DNA of 64,000 bases, from contig NZ_FPJW01000008.1 of the NCBI RefSeq assembly GCF_900119735.1, positions 62,001 to 126,000 of the forward strand, in the 5' to 3' direction. Position numbers and translations under genes: made by a program. Under the pieces are notes generated by a model. It ran no database searches, was not told the origin of the DNA, and saw only the letters and a program-made list of their open reading frames with translations. This stretch comes from Marinospirillum alkaliphilum DSM 21637. GTDB taxonomy: Bacteria > Pseudomonadota > Gammaproteobacteria > Pseudomonadales > Halomonadaceae. Below, in pieces: positions 55,324 through 64,000 of the stretch (the first letter of the stretch is position 1; each line of letters opens with the position of its first letter).

Positions 55324-56216
55324 AAAGTGGATACATCGCTCTGGTGGGGCGGCCCAATGTTGGCAAATCCACCCTGCTGAACCGCATTCTTGGTCAGAAA
55401 ATCAGTATTACCTGTAAAAAACCGCAAACCACGCGTCACCAGATTCTTGGTATTCGCACCGAAGGTGAAGTGCAGTCCATCTGGGTGGATACACCCGGTA
55501 TGCATCTGGCACAAGGGACCCGCGACAAGGCCATCAATCGTTATATGAATGATGCAGCCAGTCAGGCATTACGCGATGTGGATGTGGTGATTTTCCTGAT
55601 CGACCGTACCAAGTGGACGGAAGAGGACGATCTGGTATTAAAGCGCCTGGAGTTTGTGAAGTGCCCGGTGATTCTGGCCATCAACAAGGTTGATTGGCTG
55701 GAAGACAAAAAAAGTCTGCTGCCTTTTATTGAAGCAGTCAGCCAAAAGCGCAACTTTGATCAGATCATTCCAATTTCTGCCAAGCAGGGTGATCAGGTGG
55801 AAGCCCTGATGCAGGAGGCAGAACAGCGTCTGCCGGAAGGGGAGCACTTTTATCCGGAAGATCAGGTGACGGATCGCAGCTCCCGTTTTCTGGCTGCAGA
55901 GCTGGTGCGGGAAAAAATCATGCGCCAACTGGGCGAAGAGCTGCCTTATTCCACCACGGTGGAAATTGAAAAGTTCGGTCAGCAGGGTCATGTGTTGCAT
56001 ATCCATGCACTGATTCTGGTGGAGCGTGAAGGCCAGAAAAAAATCATCATTGGTGATAAGGGCGAGCAGATCAAACAGATTGGCCGTGATGCGCGCCTGG
56101 ATATGGAAAAAGCCTTTGAAACCAAAGTGATGTTAAATCTCTGGGTCAAGGTCAAAAGCAATTGGTCAGATGATGACCGTGCCCTTAAAAGCCTGGGTTA
56201 CACCGGACTGGATTAA
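55320..56216 (+). CDS. era: GTPase Era
   Basis: Ras-like GTPase of 298 residues with a C-terminal KH domain, needed for 30S maturation. G1 GRPNVGKST (about 10-18), G3 DTPGMH, G4 NKVD; the C-terminal [20 protein letters not shown] is the KH GxxG motif. Coupled to rnc by an ATGA overlap. Confidence 0.97.
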   Translation: MKSGYIALVGRPNVGKSTLLNRILGQKISITCKKPQTTRHQILGIRTEGEVQSIWVDTPGMHLAQGTRDKAINRYMNDAASQALRDVDVVIFLIDRTKWTEEDDLVLKRLEFVKCPVILAINKVDWLEDKKSLLPFIEAVSQKRNFDQIIPISAKQGDQVEALMQEAEQRLPEGEHFYPEDQVTDRSSRFLAAELVREKIMRQLGEELPYSTTVEIEKFGQQGHVLHIHALILVEREGQKKIIIGDKGEQIKQIGRDARLDMEKAFETKVMLNLWVKVKSNWSDDDRALKSLGYTGLD

Positions 56217-56221
56217 CACTC

Positions 56222-56944
56222 ATGCTACAGGCCAGTGACTTCCAGCCGGCCTGGCTGCTGCATGCCCGGCCTTATCGCGAAACCAGTGCGCTGGCCTGGC
56301 TGCTGACTCTGGAAGACGGACGAGTGGACGCCCTGGTGCGGGGTGTCCGTACCCGCAAAAGCCGTTACCGTGCCTTGCTGCAACCTCATACCCCTTTGTT
56401 GGTGCGCCTTTCCGGCCAGCATGAATTAAAAACCCTGATTGGCCTGGAGGCTACTGCTGCACCGCATTGGTTGCAGGGTGAAGCGTTGATCTGTGCACTT
56501 TATGCCAATGAGCTGCTGGGGCGTCTGCTGTTACCTGGTTTGCCCTGTTCTCAGGTGTTTCGTGACTACTCCCTGTTGTTGGAGCTGTTAAAGGATGATC
56601 AGCAGCGTGAACCCGCCTTGCGACGGTTGGAGCTCAGTCTGCTGGAACAGCTGGGGCAGGCCCCGGTGTTCAGTTGCACACAAGGTCATGTATTGCAAGC
56701 TGATGCCTGGTATCGCTGGGTGCCGGAGCAGGGTTTTCTGGCTGTGCCAGCCACTCAGGAAACATCTGCCGCCCTGCTGCCGGGTGATTGCCTGCAAGCC
56801 ATTGCCACAGATGACTGGCGTGACAAGCGCACGCGTCAGGCTGCAAAAACCTTGACGCGCCAGTTGTTGGCCCCTTTACTGGGCAACAAGCCGCTGCAGA
56901 GTCGACAACTCTTTCGTCAGATGAAAAAATCGACCAGCGAATAA
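56222..56944 (+). CDS. recO: DNA repair protein RecO
   Basis: Recombination mediator of 240 residues that loads RecA with RecR. The N-terminal OB fold reads [36 protein letters not shown]; the C-terminal helical part ends [17 protein letters not shown]. Starts 5 bases after era. Confidence 0.92.
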   Translation: MLQASDFQPAWLLHARPYRETSALAWLLTLEDGRVDALVRGVRTRKSRYRALLQPHTPLLVRLSGQHELKTLIGLEATAAPHWLQGEALICALYANELLGRLLLPGLPCSQVFRDYSLLLELLKDDQQREPALRRLELSLLEQLGQAPVFSCTQGHVLQADAWYRWVPEQGFLAVPATQETSAALLPGDCLQAIATDDWRDKRTRQAAKTLTRQLLAPLLGNKPLQSRQLFRQMKKSTSE

Positions 56945-56978
56945 CCCCCCAATTTTTCCCTGTGCCACGGAGTTTTGC

Positions 56979-57722
56979 ATGAGCCAGCGCTTATTGCTTG
57001 GAGTCAACATTGATCACATTGCCACCCTGCGTCAGGCTCGCGGCACCCGTTATCCCGATCCGGTGCTGGCTGCACAGCTGGCAGAACAGGCGGGTGCGGA
57101 TGGCATCACCCTGCACCTGCGGGAGGATCGCCGCCATATTCAGGAGCGGGATGTTGAGCTGATTCAGCAGGTACTGCAGACCCGCATGAACTTTGAAATG
57201 GCAGTTACCGACTTCATGCTGGATTACGCCGAACGCCTGCGCCCTGCCCATGTCTGTCTGGTGCCGGAGCGACGTGAAGAGCTGACCACCGAGGGGGGAC
57301 TGGATGTGGCGGGCCAACAGGAGCGTATCACTGCAGCTTGCCAGCGCCTGGCCGCCGTGGGCTGTGATGTGTCGCTGTTCATTGATGCCGATCCGCGCCA
57401 GATCGATGCCACGGTTGCCGCCGGTGCCCCCACCATCGAATTACACACCGGCGCATATGCGGATGCTGAAGACCCGCAGCAGCAGGCAATTGAATTACAG
57501 CGCATCCGTGAAGCCACCGCTTATGCGCTGAGCAAGGGGTTGGTGGTGAATGCCGGTCATGGTCTGCACTACCACAATGTGCAGGCGATTGCTGAAATTG
57601 CCGGGTTGAATGAGCTGAACATTGGCCATGCCATTATTGCCCGTGCCCTTTTCACCGGTTTGTCTGAAGCCGTCAGGGAAATGAAAGCCATCATGCTGGA
57701 AGCCGCTACCCGCGCCCGCTGA
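56979..57722 (+). CDS. pdxJ: Pyridoxine 5'-phosphate synthase
   Basis: Enzyme of 247 residues that makes pyridoxine phosphate. [23 protein letters not shown] (about 6-28), [29 protein letters not shown] and [10 protein letters not shown] are typical of PdxJ. 34 bases after recO. Next in the Pseudomonas order is acpS, but here four genes plus rfaH and yajQ intervene. Confidence 0.97.
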   Translation: MSQRLLLGVNIDHIATLRQARGTRYPDPVLAAQLAEQAGADGITLHLREDRRHIQERDVELIQQVLQTRMNFEMAVTDFMLDYAERLRPAHVCLVPERREELTTEGGLDVAGQQERITAACQRLAAVGCDVSLFIDADPRQIDATVAAGAPTIELHTGAYADAEDPQQQAIELQRIREATAYALSKGLVVNAGHGLHYHNVQAIAEIAGLNELNIGHAIIARALFTGLSEAVREMKAIMLEAATRAR

Positions 57723-57735
57723 ACAGGAGTCATTG

Positions 57736-59157
57736 GTGACCTCATTAAGGGCAAGGATCAACAGTTGGACTGCCACCTACCGGGACCGGCGCATGCTGAC
57801 GCTGCTGGTGCTGGGTTTTTCCAGTGGCCTGCCGGCACCCTTGGTGTTTTCCAACCTGTCGATCTGGTTACGCGATGTTGGTGTCAGTCGCACTGAAATC
57901 GGTTTATTTGCCTTGGCTGCCACGCCTTATGCCATCAACTTTCTGTGGGCACCCTTGGTGGATCGTTTGCGCCTGCCATGGTTCACGGCCCGTTTCGGGC
58001 GTCGACGTGGCTGGGCACTCTTCACCCAGACCCTGTTGATCGGTGCCATCCTGTTGCTGTCCTTGACCCGTCCGGAAGAAAACCTGCTGCTGGTGGCCCT
58101 GGCGGTGTTGTTTGTGACCTTTCTGTCGGCCACCCAGGACATCGTGATTGATGCCTACCGCATCGAAGTACTGGAACCCCATCAGTATGGCGCCGGTTCG
58201 GCTGCCGCCATCTGGGGCTGGCATCTTGGCGGCACACTGGTTGGTGCAGCCGGGGGCCTGTATCTGGCGCAGTATTTTGGCTGGAATGTGGCCTATATGG
58301 TGCTGGCGGCTGGCCTGTTGATTGGTATGGCGGCGGTGTTGATGAGCCCGGAGCCCCATCGTCCACCTTCGGCTGAAACCCTGGCTGAAGAGTCCCGTGC
58401 ATTGGCGCATCTGGATCGCTGGCGTCATCTGCCCCAGCAACTACGTCAGGTGCTGGGTTGGATTTATGTCAGCCTGTTGGCACCTTTTGCTGAGTTTACC
58501 CGTCGCCGTGGCTGGATACTGATACTGGCTTTTATTTTTATCTTTAAGCTGGGTGATGCCCTGCTGGGGCGCATGTCCGGTGTGTTTTACCGGGAGCTGG
58601 GTTTTTCACTGACTGAAATTGCCGAAGTGGCCAAGGTATACGGGCTGGCCGCCAATATCTTTGGGGTACTGCTGGGCGGCATTCTGGTGGCGCGTATTGG
58701 TCTGCTGAAGGCACTGTTTCTGTCCGGATTGGCCACTGCTGCGACCAATTTGACCTACTCCTGGCTGGCAGTGTCCGGCCAGTCCACGCTGGTGTTCATT
58801 GTGGCGCTGGCTTCAGACAATTTCACCACCGGACTGGTGACCGTGGCCTTCGTGGCGTATTTATCCAGCCTGTGCAATTCAGCTTATACCGCTACCCAGT
58901 ATGCACTGCTGGCTTCATTGGGGAATCTGGCACGCATCTGGTTATCCGCTTCCAGTGGCTGGATGGTGGATAGCCTGGATGGTGATTGGGCGGTGTTTTT
59001 TATGCTGACGGCAGTGATTGCCTTGCTGGGGTTGCCGCTGTTGTGGCTGTTGATGTGCTATTTCCCGTCACCCGATGCAAAAGCAGCAACTAGTCCGATG
59101 AGTGAGCCAATGCCGGTGAATGAGCTGGAGTCGAATACGCCTGGAGGTGGCCGGTGA
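57736..59157 (+). CDS. AmpG-like MFS muropeptide permease
   Basis: MFS transporter of 473 residues resembling AmpG, which imports anhydro-muropeptides for cell-wall recycling. Features are GFSSGLPAPLVFSNLSIWLRDVGVSRTEIGL near the start, the DAYRIEVL segment, and about 12 transmembrane segments. I start it at the GTG at 57736 with GGAG 6 bases upstream; a TTG at 57733 is the alternative. Its stop overlaps the next gene's start (GTGA). Confidence 0.85.
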   Translation: MTSLRARINSWTATYRDRRMLTLLVLGFSSGLPAPLVFSNLSIWLRDVGVSRTEIGLFALAATPYAINFLWAPLVDRLRLPWFTARFGRRRGWALFTQTLLIGAILLLSLTRPEENLLLVALAVLFVTFLSATQDIVIDAYRIEVLEPHQYGAGSAAAIWGWHLGGTLVGAAGGLYLAQYFGWNVAYMVLAAGLLIGMAAVLMSPEPHRPPSAETLAEESRALAHLDRWRHLPQQLRQVLGWIYVSLLAPFAEFTRRRGWILILAFIFIFKLGDALLGRMSGVFYRELGFSLTEIAEVAKVYGLAANIFGVLLGGILVARIGLLKALFLSGLATAATNLTYSWLAVSGQSTLVFIVALASDNFTTGLVTVAFVAYLSSLCNSAYTATQYALLASLGNLARIWLSASSGWMVDSLDGDWAVFFMLTAVIALLGLPLLWLLMCYFPSPDAKAATSPMSEPMPVNELESNTPGGGR

Positions 59158-61061
59158 ACTGGTGGCCTTTTTCTGATCGAGCCAGGCGTGAGCGGGAAGA
59201 GTTGCGCGCACGGGTATCGCTGGATCGTGAGGGTAATGAGCAGATTGAACGCATCAGCCGTGTGGTGCATCGTGTGCACTGGATGCGTAACCTGCTCAGC
59301 ATCATCTGGACAGCCGGTCCAGTCACGCTGCTGGGGCTCTACGGTGGTTTTTTCCTTGCTTATGGTAAACCGCCACCCACCCAGACCCTGGTTTATTTCT
59401 TCTTCTTTACGGTGCTGTCCGGTCTGATCGCCTTTCTGGCCAAGGTGGTTTATGACATGACCCGTGGGCATGTGAAAGAACAGGCCCAGCAGGATGTCAG
59501 TGAGGCCATCGACAAGTTGGCAGACCTGATTCTGGCGGTGCGTGATCTGATAGTAGAAAGTTTTGAAGAAGAAGCCCGTCAGCGTGAAGCCGCGTTGCAG
59601 TTGCTACGCCGTATCGAATTGACTCCCGACGGTGTGGCTTTTGCTGCTCAGGAACTGACCGGTGACAGTGAGCTGGCACGTATTCTTGGCCGTATTGAAA
59701 CCTATCGCCGGGCCGGGCTTTATTCACGCGTGCGTGACTTTAACCGCCAGTACCGGGAGCGCATTGAAAATGCACTGACCGAATTGCAGGAGGTTTCTCC
59801 AGAGGCTGCCAGTGTGTTACGTGAGCGTTTTAGTGGTGAAGCCCCCCAACTGGAAAAGGGGGTTCCCAGAGATGAGTTTTTCATTGAGCGGGTGCTGGCT
59901 GCCATTGAAGAAGACAACCTGCTGCTGATGACCCTGCAGGATGTTGAGGAAATGCTGATTCTGGCTTTTGAGCTGATCAATGGTCGCGAAATCCCGATGC
60001 TGATCTTCAGTTATTCCGGGCAGTGGAAACTGGCCAAGGCGCTGGATGAACTGGAAAACAGTCGCAGCCAGTACCGTATTGCTCAGGCCAGTGGCAGTAA
60101 CCGCATGCGGGCATTGGCCGGTTTTCTGGTGGAAACCGATGAAGCTACCCATGAGCAGTTGCCCAATGGTCTTTCAGCACAGGAACTGATCAGCCGGATT
60201 GAAGAGTTGCTGGATCGCCTGGCTGGTGAAGTGCAGCAGTTGGCCCGGCAAGCGCGTCATCGCCAGTTGGATAGTCTTTCGGTGTTACGCACCAAGGCTG
60301 ATGTACTGGCCAAGTCACTGAATCTTTATAAAGCAGCAAGGCAGGGTTATCAGCAGTTGGGCAAGGCACATGCCACCTTGCTGGAAGCCTCCGATGACTG
60401 GAACCATCTGGCTGAGCGTTTTGGTGATGCAGCCAGCCAGTTGCAACTGGGGCCAGGGCGTCGTGGTCTGCGGATACTGGAAAAGGTGGTGTCCCTCAGT
60501 GATGAGCAGAAGGTGGAAGTCTGCCAGCACCTGGTCAACTACCTGCAGGGTGCACAGCTGGAAAAACGCGGTCGGCGTTTTTTCACGCGTCGGGATGGGC
60601 GCTCCCGCCCGTTAACCCTGGAAGGTGCACGAGAGCTGGCAGTTGAAGTGGCGCTGGCGCTGGAGCCTCATATTCAGTTGTCACGCCCGGCGATTCAACG
60701 GGGTCTGAATGCCACCAATGCCACCTATCTGGGTGGGCTGGAACCGGACATGAGTGCGGCTGAAAAGGCTGCGCTGGGTTCTGCCATGGCCCGTGAAGTG
60801 CAACAGGACATGCGTCATGCAGCAGAAAGGCTGGCGGTGGCACTGGTGCGCCATTACCGGGTGGATCTGACCGAAGAAGCACGAAACTTTTTGATCGATG
60901 CCTATGGTGCCCGTCCACAGATGCTGGATCTCTTGTCCAACTATGAGGCAACGTCAGCCAATACACCGGTGAGCTTTCTGAGTTTGCGCCCCCCGATAGT
61001 GGCAGCACCACGCCGGGAATGGTACAAAGCCTTGATTAAAGCCCGTCAGGAGCTGGGATAA
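59154..61061 (+). CDS. Large membrane-anchored helical protein of unknown function
   Basis: Protein of 635 residues with two transmembrane helices (about 46-69 and 77-100) and a long mainly helical cytoplasmic region, charged and rich in Glu, Arg and Leu, probably partly coiled-coil. I recognise no domain. Its GTG overlaps the AmpG stop (GTGA), with GGAGG upstream, and the next gene follows with 1 base of spacing, so it is in one operon. The end (VSFLSLRPPIVAAPRREWYKALIKARQELG) is not repeat-like. Function unknown; envelope or division scaffolding is one guess. Confidence 0.8.
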   Translation: MNWWPFSDRARREREELRARVSLDREGNEQIERISRVVHRVHWMRNLLSIIWTAGPVTLLGLYGGFFLAYGKPPPTQTLVYFFFFTVLSGLIAFLAKVVYDMTRGHVKEQAQQDVSEAIDKLADLILAVRDLIVESFEEEARQREAALQLLRRIELTPDGVAFAAQELTGDSELARILGRIETYRRAGLYSRVRDFNRQYRERIENALTELQEVSPEAASVLRERFSGEAPQLEKGVPRDEFFIERVLAAIEEDNLLLMTLQDVEEMLILAFELINGREIPMLIFSYSGQWKLAKALDELENSRSQYRIAQASGSNRMRALAGFLVETDEATHEQLPNGLSAQELISRIEELLDRLAGEVQQLARQARHRQLDSLSVLRTKADVLAKSLNLYKAARQGYQQLGKAHATLLEASDDWNHLAERFGDAASQLQLGPGRRGLRILEKVVSLSDEQKVEVCQHLVNYLQGAQLEKRGRRFFTRRDGRSRPLTLEGARELAVEVALALEPHIQLSRPAIQRGLNATNATYLGGLEPDMSAAEKAALGSAMAREVQQDMRHAAERLAVALVRHYRVDLTEEARNFLIDAYGARPQMLDLLSNYEATSANTPVSFLSLRPPIVAAPRREWYKALIKARQELG

Positions 61062-61062
61062 A

Positions 61063-61980
61063 ATGGAAAATACCCTTTGTGTACTCGGAGCCGGTTCACT
61101 GGGTTTGCTTTATGCTGCTCGGGTGGCACGCACGGGTCGCCCGGTAACCCTGCTGGTCAAACCTGAGCAGGCGGGTTTTTTAGGCCTGGGTGTGACCTTG
61201 CAGGAAGGTGAGGCCGCTTTGCCGCGACGCTTGTTCATGCGGGTGATCAGTCAGCCGACACCGGAGTTGCAGATCAGCAGGCTGCTGCTGGCCACCAAGG
61301 CCACTCAGGCTGCTGCAGCGCTGCAGCGCTGGTTACCTCACCTGACCGCAGATGCTGAAATACTGATGCTGCAAAATGGCCTGGGCAGTCAGGCCGAGGT
61401 GGCAGACTTGCTGCAACCCGGGCAGACCTTGCTGGCGGCCAGTGTTACAGAAGGAGCCTATTTAAAACAGCCGGGTGCGGTGGTGCATGCTGGCAAGGGC
61501 AAAACCTTGCTGGGTCGTTGGAGTGGTCCATCACACCAGGCATCATCCGGCTGGGTGAGCCGTTTGACCACCGCCGGGCTGGATGCCGAGGTAGTCGAGC
61601 CGATTCGTCCGGTGTTATGGCATAAACTGGCCGTTAATGCGGTGATCAACCCACTGACTGCCGTACACCGGGTTGAAAATGGTGCCCTGGCCGGTCGGGA
61701 TTTTCGTCCTCAGGTGCAGGCCTTGTGTGAGGAGCTGCTGCAGGTGTTTCGACGTCTTGGCATTGCCGAGCCGGAGGGCGGTCTGGCTGCCCGCATTGAA
61801 CAGGTGATCCTGTCCACAGCGGCCAACCGTTCATCCATGCTGCAGGATATTGAAGCGGGGCGCAGTACCGAAATTGATTACATCACCGGTACGCTGTTAA
61901 AGGTGGCGCGGCCGCTGCAATTACGCTTGCCGACGCATGAAGCCCTGTATCAACAGGTCAGGCAGGCCGAACCACGCTGA
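61063..61980 (+). CDS. Putative 2-dehydropantoate 2-reductase (PanE/ApbA family)
   Basis: NADPH-dependent reductase of 305 residues. The nucleotide-binding motif is GAGSLGLLYAARVARTG (about 9-25), and LLLATKATQAAAAL, LQNGLGSQ, LWHKLAVNAVINPLTA and RSSMLQDIEAGRSTEIDYITG are typical of ApbA/PanE. It produces pantoate in the PanE branch, though related ketoreductases exist. Its 3' end overlaps rfaH by 23 bases in the convergent direction. Confidence 0.85.
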   Translation: MENTLCVLGAGSLGLLYAARVARTGRPVTLLVKPEQAGFLGLGVTLQEGEAALPRRLFMRVISQPTPELQISRLLLATKATQAAAALQRWLPHLTADAEILMLQNGLGSQAEVADLLQPGQTLLAASVTEGAYLKQPGAVVHAGKGKTLLGRWSGPSHQASSGWVSRLTTAGLDAEVVEPIRPVLWHKLAVNAVINPLTAVHRVENGALAGRDFRPQVQALCEELLQVFRRLGIAEPEGGLAARIEQVILSTAANRSSMLQDIEAGRSTEIDYITGTLLKVARPLQLRLPTHEALYQQVRQAEPR

Positions 61981-62446
61981 GTGGCAGCTCAACACGCTGC
62001 TGTTTCTGCAACAGATCCAGCAGCAGAATGACCCTTTCTTCACCCTTGTGGCATTCAAAAATGGCTTTTAAGCCCTTGAAAGGCCCTTCCTCAATCAACA
62101 GTGGGTCACCGGCTTTAAGCAGGTGTTCCGGTTCTGGCTGTACCCGCTGACGCAGTTGATCGATCAGTTGTTCATCCACCTGCAAGGGTTGATTGCCAAA
62201 GGTGAGGAGTTTCAGCACACCCCGGGTGGAGCGGATGGGACGCCAGTTGTCGGTCACGTCACTCAGATGGATGAACAGGTAATAGGGAAACAGGGGTTCG
62301 TCCATCAGGGTTAATTTACCCTGACGAATTTTTTCCACCTGAATAAAGGGATGGAACACTTCAAATCCCTGATTCTGAAGGTGTTCAGTGGCTCGGAAAG
62401 ACTCTCTGGCCTTGCACTGAATCACATACCAGCTGCGTTCTGACAT
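61958..62446 (-). CDS. rfaH: Transcription/translation regulator RfaH
   Basis: NusG paralogue of 162 residues. The NGN domain (SWYVIQCKARESFRATEHLQNQGFEVFHPF ... PLFPYYLFIHL) is followed by the linker and KOW region (GDPLLIEEGPFKGLKAIF). RfaH relieves polarity of long, ops-bearing operons such as LPS and capsule. It is convergent with the reductase gene and divergent from yajQ. No ops element is visible in the window. Confidence 0.92.
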   Translation of the reverse strand: MSERSWYVIQCKARESFRATEHLQNQGFEVFHPFIQVEKIRQGKLTLMDEPLFPYYLFIHLSDVTDNWRPIRSTRGVLKLLTFGNQPLQVDEQLIDQLRQRVQPEPEHLLKAGDPLLIEEGPFKGLKAIFECHKGEERVILLLDLLQKQQRVELPLSVVRPA

Positions 62447-62568
62447 GGTTGCTCCTCAACATCAAGCCGCGCACCTTAACGCCATGGCTGCCTGGATGCA
62501 AGATTTTATCCGATCCTGGATCACTGGCGTTATAATGACCAACCTTTTCATTTTTTGCTGGAGTGGTT

Positions 62569-63054
62569 ATGCCGTCTTTTGACGTGGTTTCAGAGCTCGA
62601 TAAACATCAGGTCACCAACGCCATTGATCAATCCAATCGTCTGGTGGGTAACCGTTTTGACTTCAAGGGTGTGAATGCCCGTTTTGAGCAGTCCGGCGCA
62701 AACGATGTTGTGCTGCATGCCGAAGCCGAGTTTCAGGTCAAACAAATGCTGGAAATTCTGCAGGCCGAGCTGATTCGCAAGGGCATTGACATTGCCTGCC
62801 TGGAAGAAGGCAAGGTGGAAGAAGCCAACAAGACTGCGCGTATGCCAGTGAAACTGCGCGAGGGCATCGAAACTGAACTGGCTAAAAAGATCGTTAAAAT
62901 GATCAAGGATGCCAAGTTAAAGGTGCAGGCGCAGATTCAGGGTGATCAGGTGCGGGTGACCGGCAAGAAGCGGGATGATCTGCAGGAAGTGATTGCGCTG
63001 CTGAAAGGTGCCGGATTGGAAATGCCACTGCAGTTCATCAATTTCCGCGACTGA
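62569..63054 (+). CDS. yajQ: YajQ-family nucleotide-binding protein
   Basis: Protein of 161 residues of the YajQ family, described as a cyclic di-GMP effector in some species. PSFDVVSELDKHQVTNAIDQ opens the protein and ends LEMPLQFINFRD. I start it at 62569, with GGAG 5 bases upstream. The stop overlaps acpS by one base. Confidence 0.93.
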   Translation: MPSFDVVSELDKHQVTNAIDQSNRLVGNRFDFKGVNARFEQSGANDVVLHAEAEFQVKQMLEILQAELIRKGIDIACLEEGKVEEANKTARMPVKLREGIETELAKKIVKMIKDAKLKVQAQIQGDQVRVTGKKRDDLQEVIALLKGAGLEMPLQFINFRD

Positions 63055-63431
63055 TGCTGCTGGGAATCGGAACGGACCTGGCCAGGATAGAACGCTTTGA
63101 GGCATTGCTACAGCGTCGTGGTGATGCCATTGCCCGGCGCTTGCTGACTCCGACAGAACAGCAAGCCATGCAGCAGGCGGCCAGTCCGGCTGCTTATCTG
63201 GCAAAACGCTTTGCTGCCAAAGAAGCCTTGCTCAAGGCGCTGGGTACCGGTCTGCGGGATGGCTTGAGCTGGCAGCAGCTGGAAGTCAGTAATGATGCCC
63301 TTGGTAAACCCTTGCTGCAGCTGTCTGGAAAAGCCGCTGAGCTGGCTGCAGCCATGGGTGTGCAGCAGATTCATCTGTCGATTTCTGATGAAAGGGACAT
63401 GGCACTGGCTTTTGTGGTGCTGGAAGGGTGA
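63054..63431 (+). CDS. acpS: Holo-[acyl-carrier-protein] synthase
   Basis: Phosphopantetheinyl transferase of 125 residues. The magnesium-binding GIGTDLARIERF (about 4-15) and KRFAAKEALLKALGTG (about 50-65) are typical. Starts at the base where yajQ's stop ends (TGATG). Followed by the bidirectional terminator. Confidence 0.95.
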   Translation: MLLGIGTDLARIERFEALLQRRGDAIARRLLTPTEQQAMQQAASPAAYLAKRFAAKEALLKALGTGLRDGLSWQQLEVSNDALGKPLLQLSGKAAELAAAMGVQQIHLSISDERDMALAFVVLEG

Positions 63432-63467
63432 TGGGGGCGTTGCTGGTTACGTGGGACTCTTCAGTAT

Positions 63468-63501
63468 AAAAAAAGGCCACCTGCTGCAGGCGGCCTTTTT
63501 T
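63468..63501. terminator. Bidirectional terminator between acpS and phosphofructokinase
   Basis: AAAAAAAGGCC (63468-63478) and GGCCTTTTTT (63492-63501) form the arms around CACCTGCTGCAGG. T-runs are present on both strands, serving two convergent genes. Confidence 0.88.
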
Positions 63502-63514
63502 GTACACCCATCAA

Positions 63515-64000
63515 TCAGGGCTGGAAATCCGGTAACTTCCGGCTGACCAGTTTATGCTGCAGGCGAATGTATTGCGGCATGCCATCCTTGTAGGGTGGGA
63601 AGTCCTCACCCTGAATCAGCGGAGCCAGGTACTGGCGGCCCAGGGCGCTAATGCCAAAACCATCCGGAGTGATGTAATCACGCGGCATGAATTTTTCAAC
63701 ATTGGCGATATCAGACAGGCAGGCCTCACCGATCTCCCACTGGTAGGGCGCATCATTGGTACGCAGGATGGTAGGCATTACCGAGTTCTTGCCTTCCAGC
63801 GCCAGTTTTACGGCGGCCTTGCCTACGGCGTAAGCCTGGGCAACGTCCGTGGCCGAGGACAGGTGGCGTGCAGAGCGCTGCAAATAGTCTGCCACGGCCC
63901 AGTGGTATTTGTATCCCAGATCCTGTTTGACCATGCCTGCCAGGGTTGGCGCTACACCGCCCAGTTGTTTATGGCCAAAGGCATCGGTGGTACCGGCATC
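63515..64000 (-). CDS. 6-phosphofructokinase, PPi-type (C-terminal part)
   Basis: The C-terminal 161 residues of a phosphofructokinase whose 5' end lies beyond the right edge. The open frame continues upstream of the internal ATG at 63934 through DAGTTDAFGHKQLGGVAPTL, so the gene is larger. FGHKQLGGVAP and the ending TPDGFGISALGRQYLAPLIQGE are typical of pyrophosphate-dependent or related long PFKs. Substrate (PPi or ATP) is not decided by this part. Confidence 0.82.
   Translation of the reverse strand, partial: DAGTTDAFGHKQLGGVAPTLAGMVKQDLGYKYHWAVADYLQRSARHLSSATDVAQAYAVGKAAVKLALEGKNSVMPTILRTNDAPYQWEIGEACLSDIANVEKFMPRDYITPDGFGISALGRQYLAPLIQGEDFPPYKDGMPQYIRLQHKLVSRKLPDFQP

Overview
The window is a gene-dense stretch of a gammaproteobacterial chromosome of moderately high GC. 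Nothing in it names a species. The block nadB / rpoE-rseA-rseC-mucD-lepA-lepB-rnc-era-recO-pdxJ, with yajQ and acpS downstream, follows the order familiar from Pseudomonas and its relatives. RfaH, LapAB, SdhE/YgfX, an LpxR-type lipid A deacylase and a pyrophosphate-type phosphofructokinase also fit a free-living, probably aquatic, nitrogen-fixing gammaproteobacterium. I see no rRNA, tRNA, CRISPR array or insertion sequence.

Layout. 1-4.9 kb: a truncated lpxR-like gene, a metallo-beta-lactamase-fold hydrolase, a TauE/SafE permease and an MFS/LysR divergent pair. 4.9-16.7 kb: a nitrogen-fixation region. modABC, a Shethna FeSII-like ferredoxin, a hemerythrin and a SIR2-like protein read leftwards; nifH-nifD-nifK-nifT-fdxN-nifY plus two unassigned genes read rightwards. 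Good sigma-54 (-24/-12) promoters sit in front of nifH, the SIR2-like gene and modA, with a weaker one in front of the FeSII-like gene. NifA-type TGT-N10-ACA sites lie where expected, so molybdate supply, nitrogenase and likely oxygen-protection proteins look like one regulon. nifENX, nifB, nifVSU and nifA are not in the window. 16.7-20.3 kb: a Tat-exported PhoX phosphatase and D-amino-acid dehydrogenase. 20.3-22.3 kb: a small accessory patch with a BrnT-like/CopG-like toxin-antitoxin pair and a topAI-yjhP pair that lacks the yjhQ antitoxin and has an elaborate structured leader. 22.4-36.3 kb: NhaD and CaxA-type antiporters, purine catabolism (guaD, uraH), leuA and an Lrp regulator, an orphan ParD-like protein coupled to a methionine aminopeptidase, an ABC-F ATPase, a DODA-type dioxygenase with a LysR regulator, cytochrome b561-yceI, a second TauE and a TetR regulator. 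36.3-41.8 kb: lemA with an M48 peptidase, and groES-groEL behind a textbook sigma-32 promoter. 42-48.4 kb: an SDR, ComEA-like protein, pyrF, lapB-lapA-ihfB, sdhE-ygfX and nadB. 48.5-63.4 kb: the rpoE-to-acpS run, interrupted by an AmpG-like transporter, a 635-residue membrane/coiled-coil protein of unknown function, a PanE-like reductase and rfaH. The right edge cuts a phosphofructokinase gene.

The observations I rate highest are: (1) the topAI leader, where an 8-codon upstream ORF overlaps two alternative RNA structures that could control a toxin gene lacking its usual antitoxin; (2) the divergent sigma-54/NifA control region that places a SIR2-like protein and a hemerythrin in the nif regulon, with a FeSII-like ferredoxin probably added by its own promoter; and (3) a structured intergenic repeat, present inside both the mod and nif operons, whose two copies keep their base pairing while the sequence changes.
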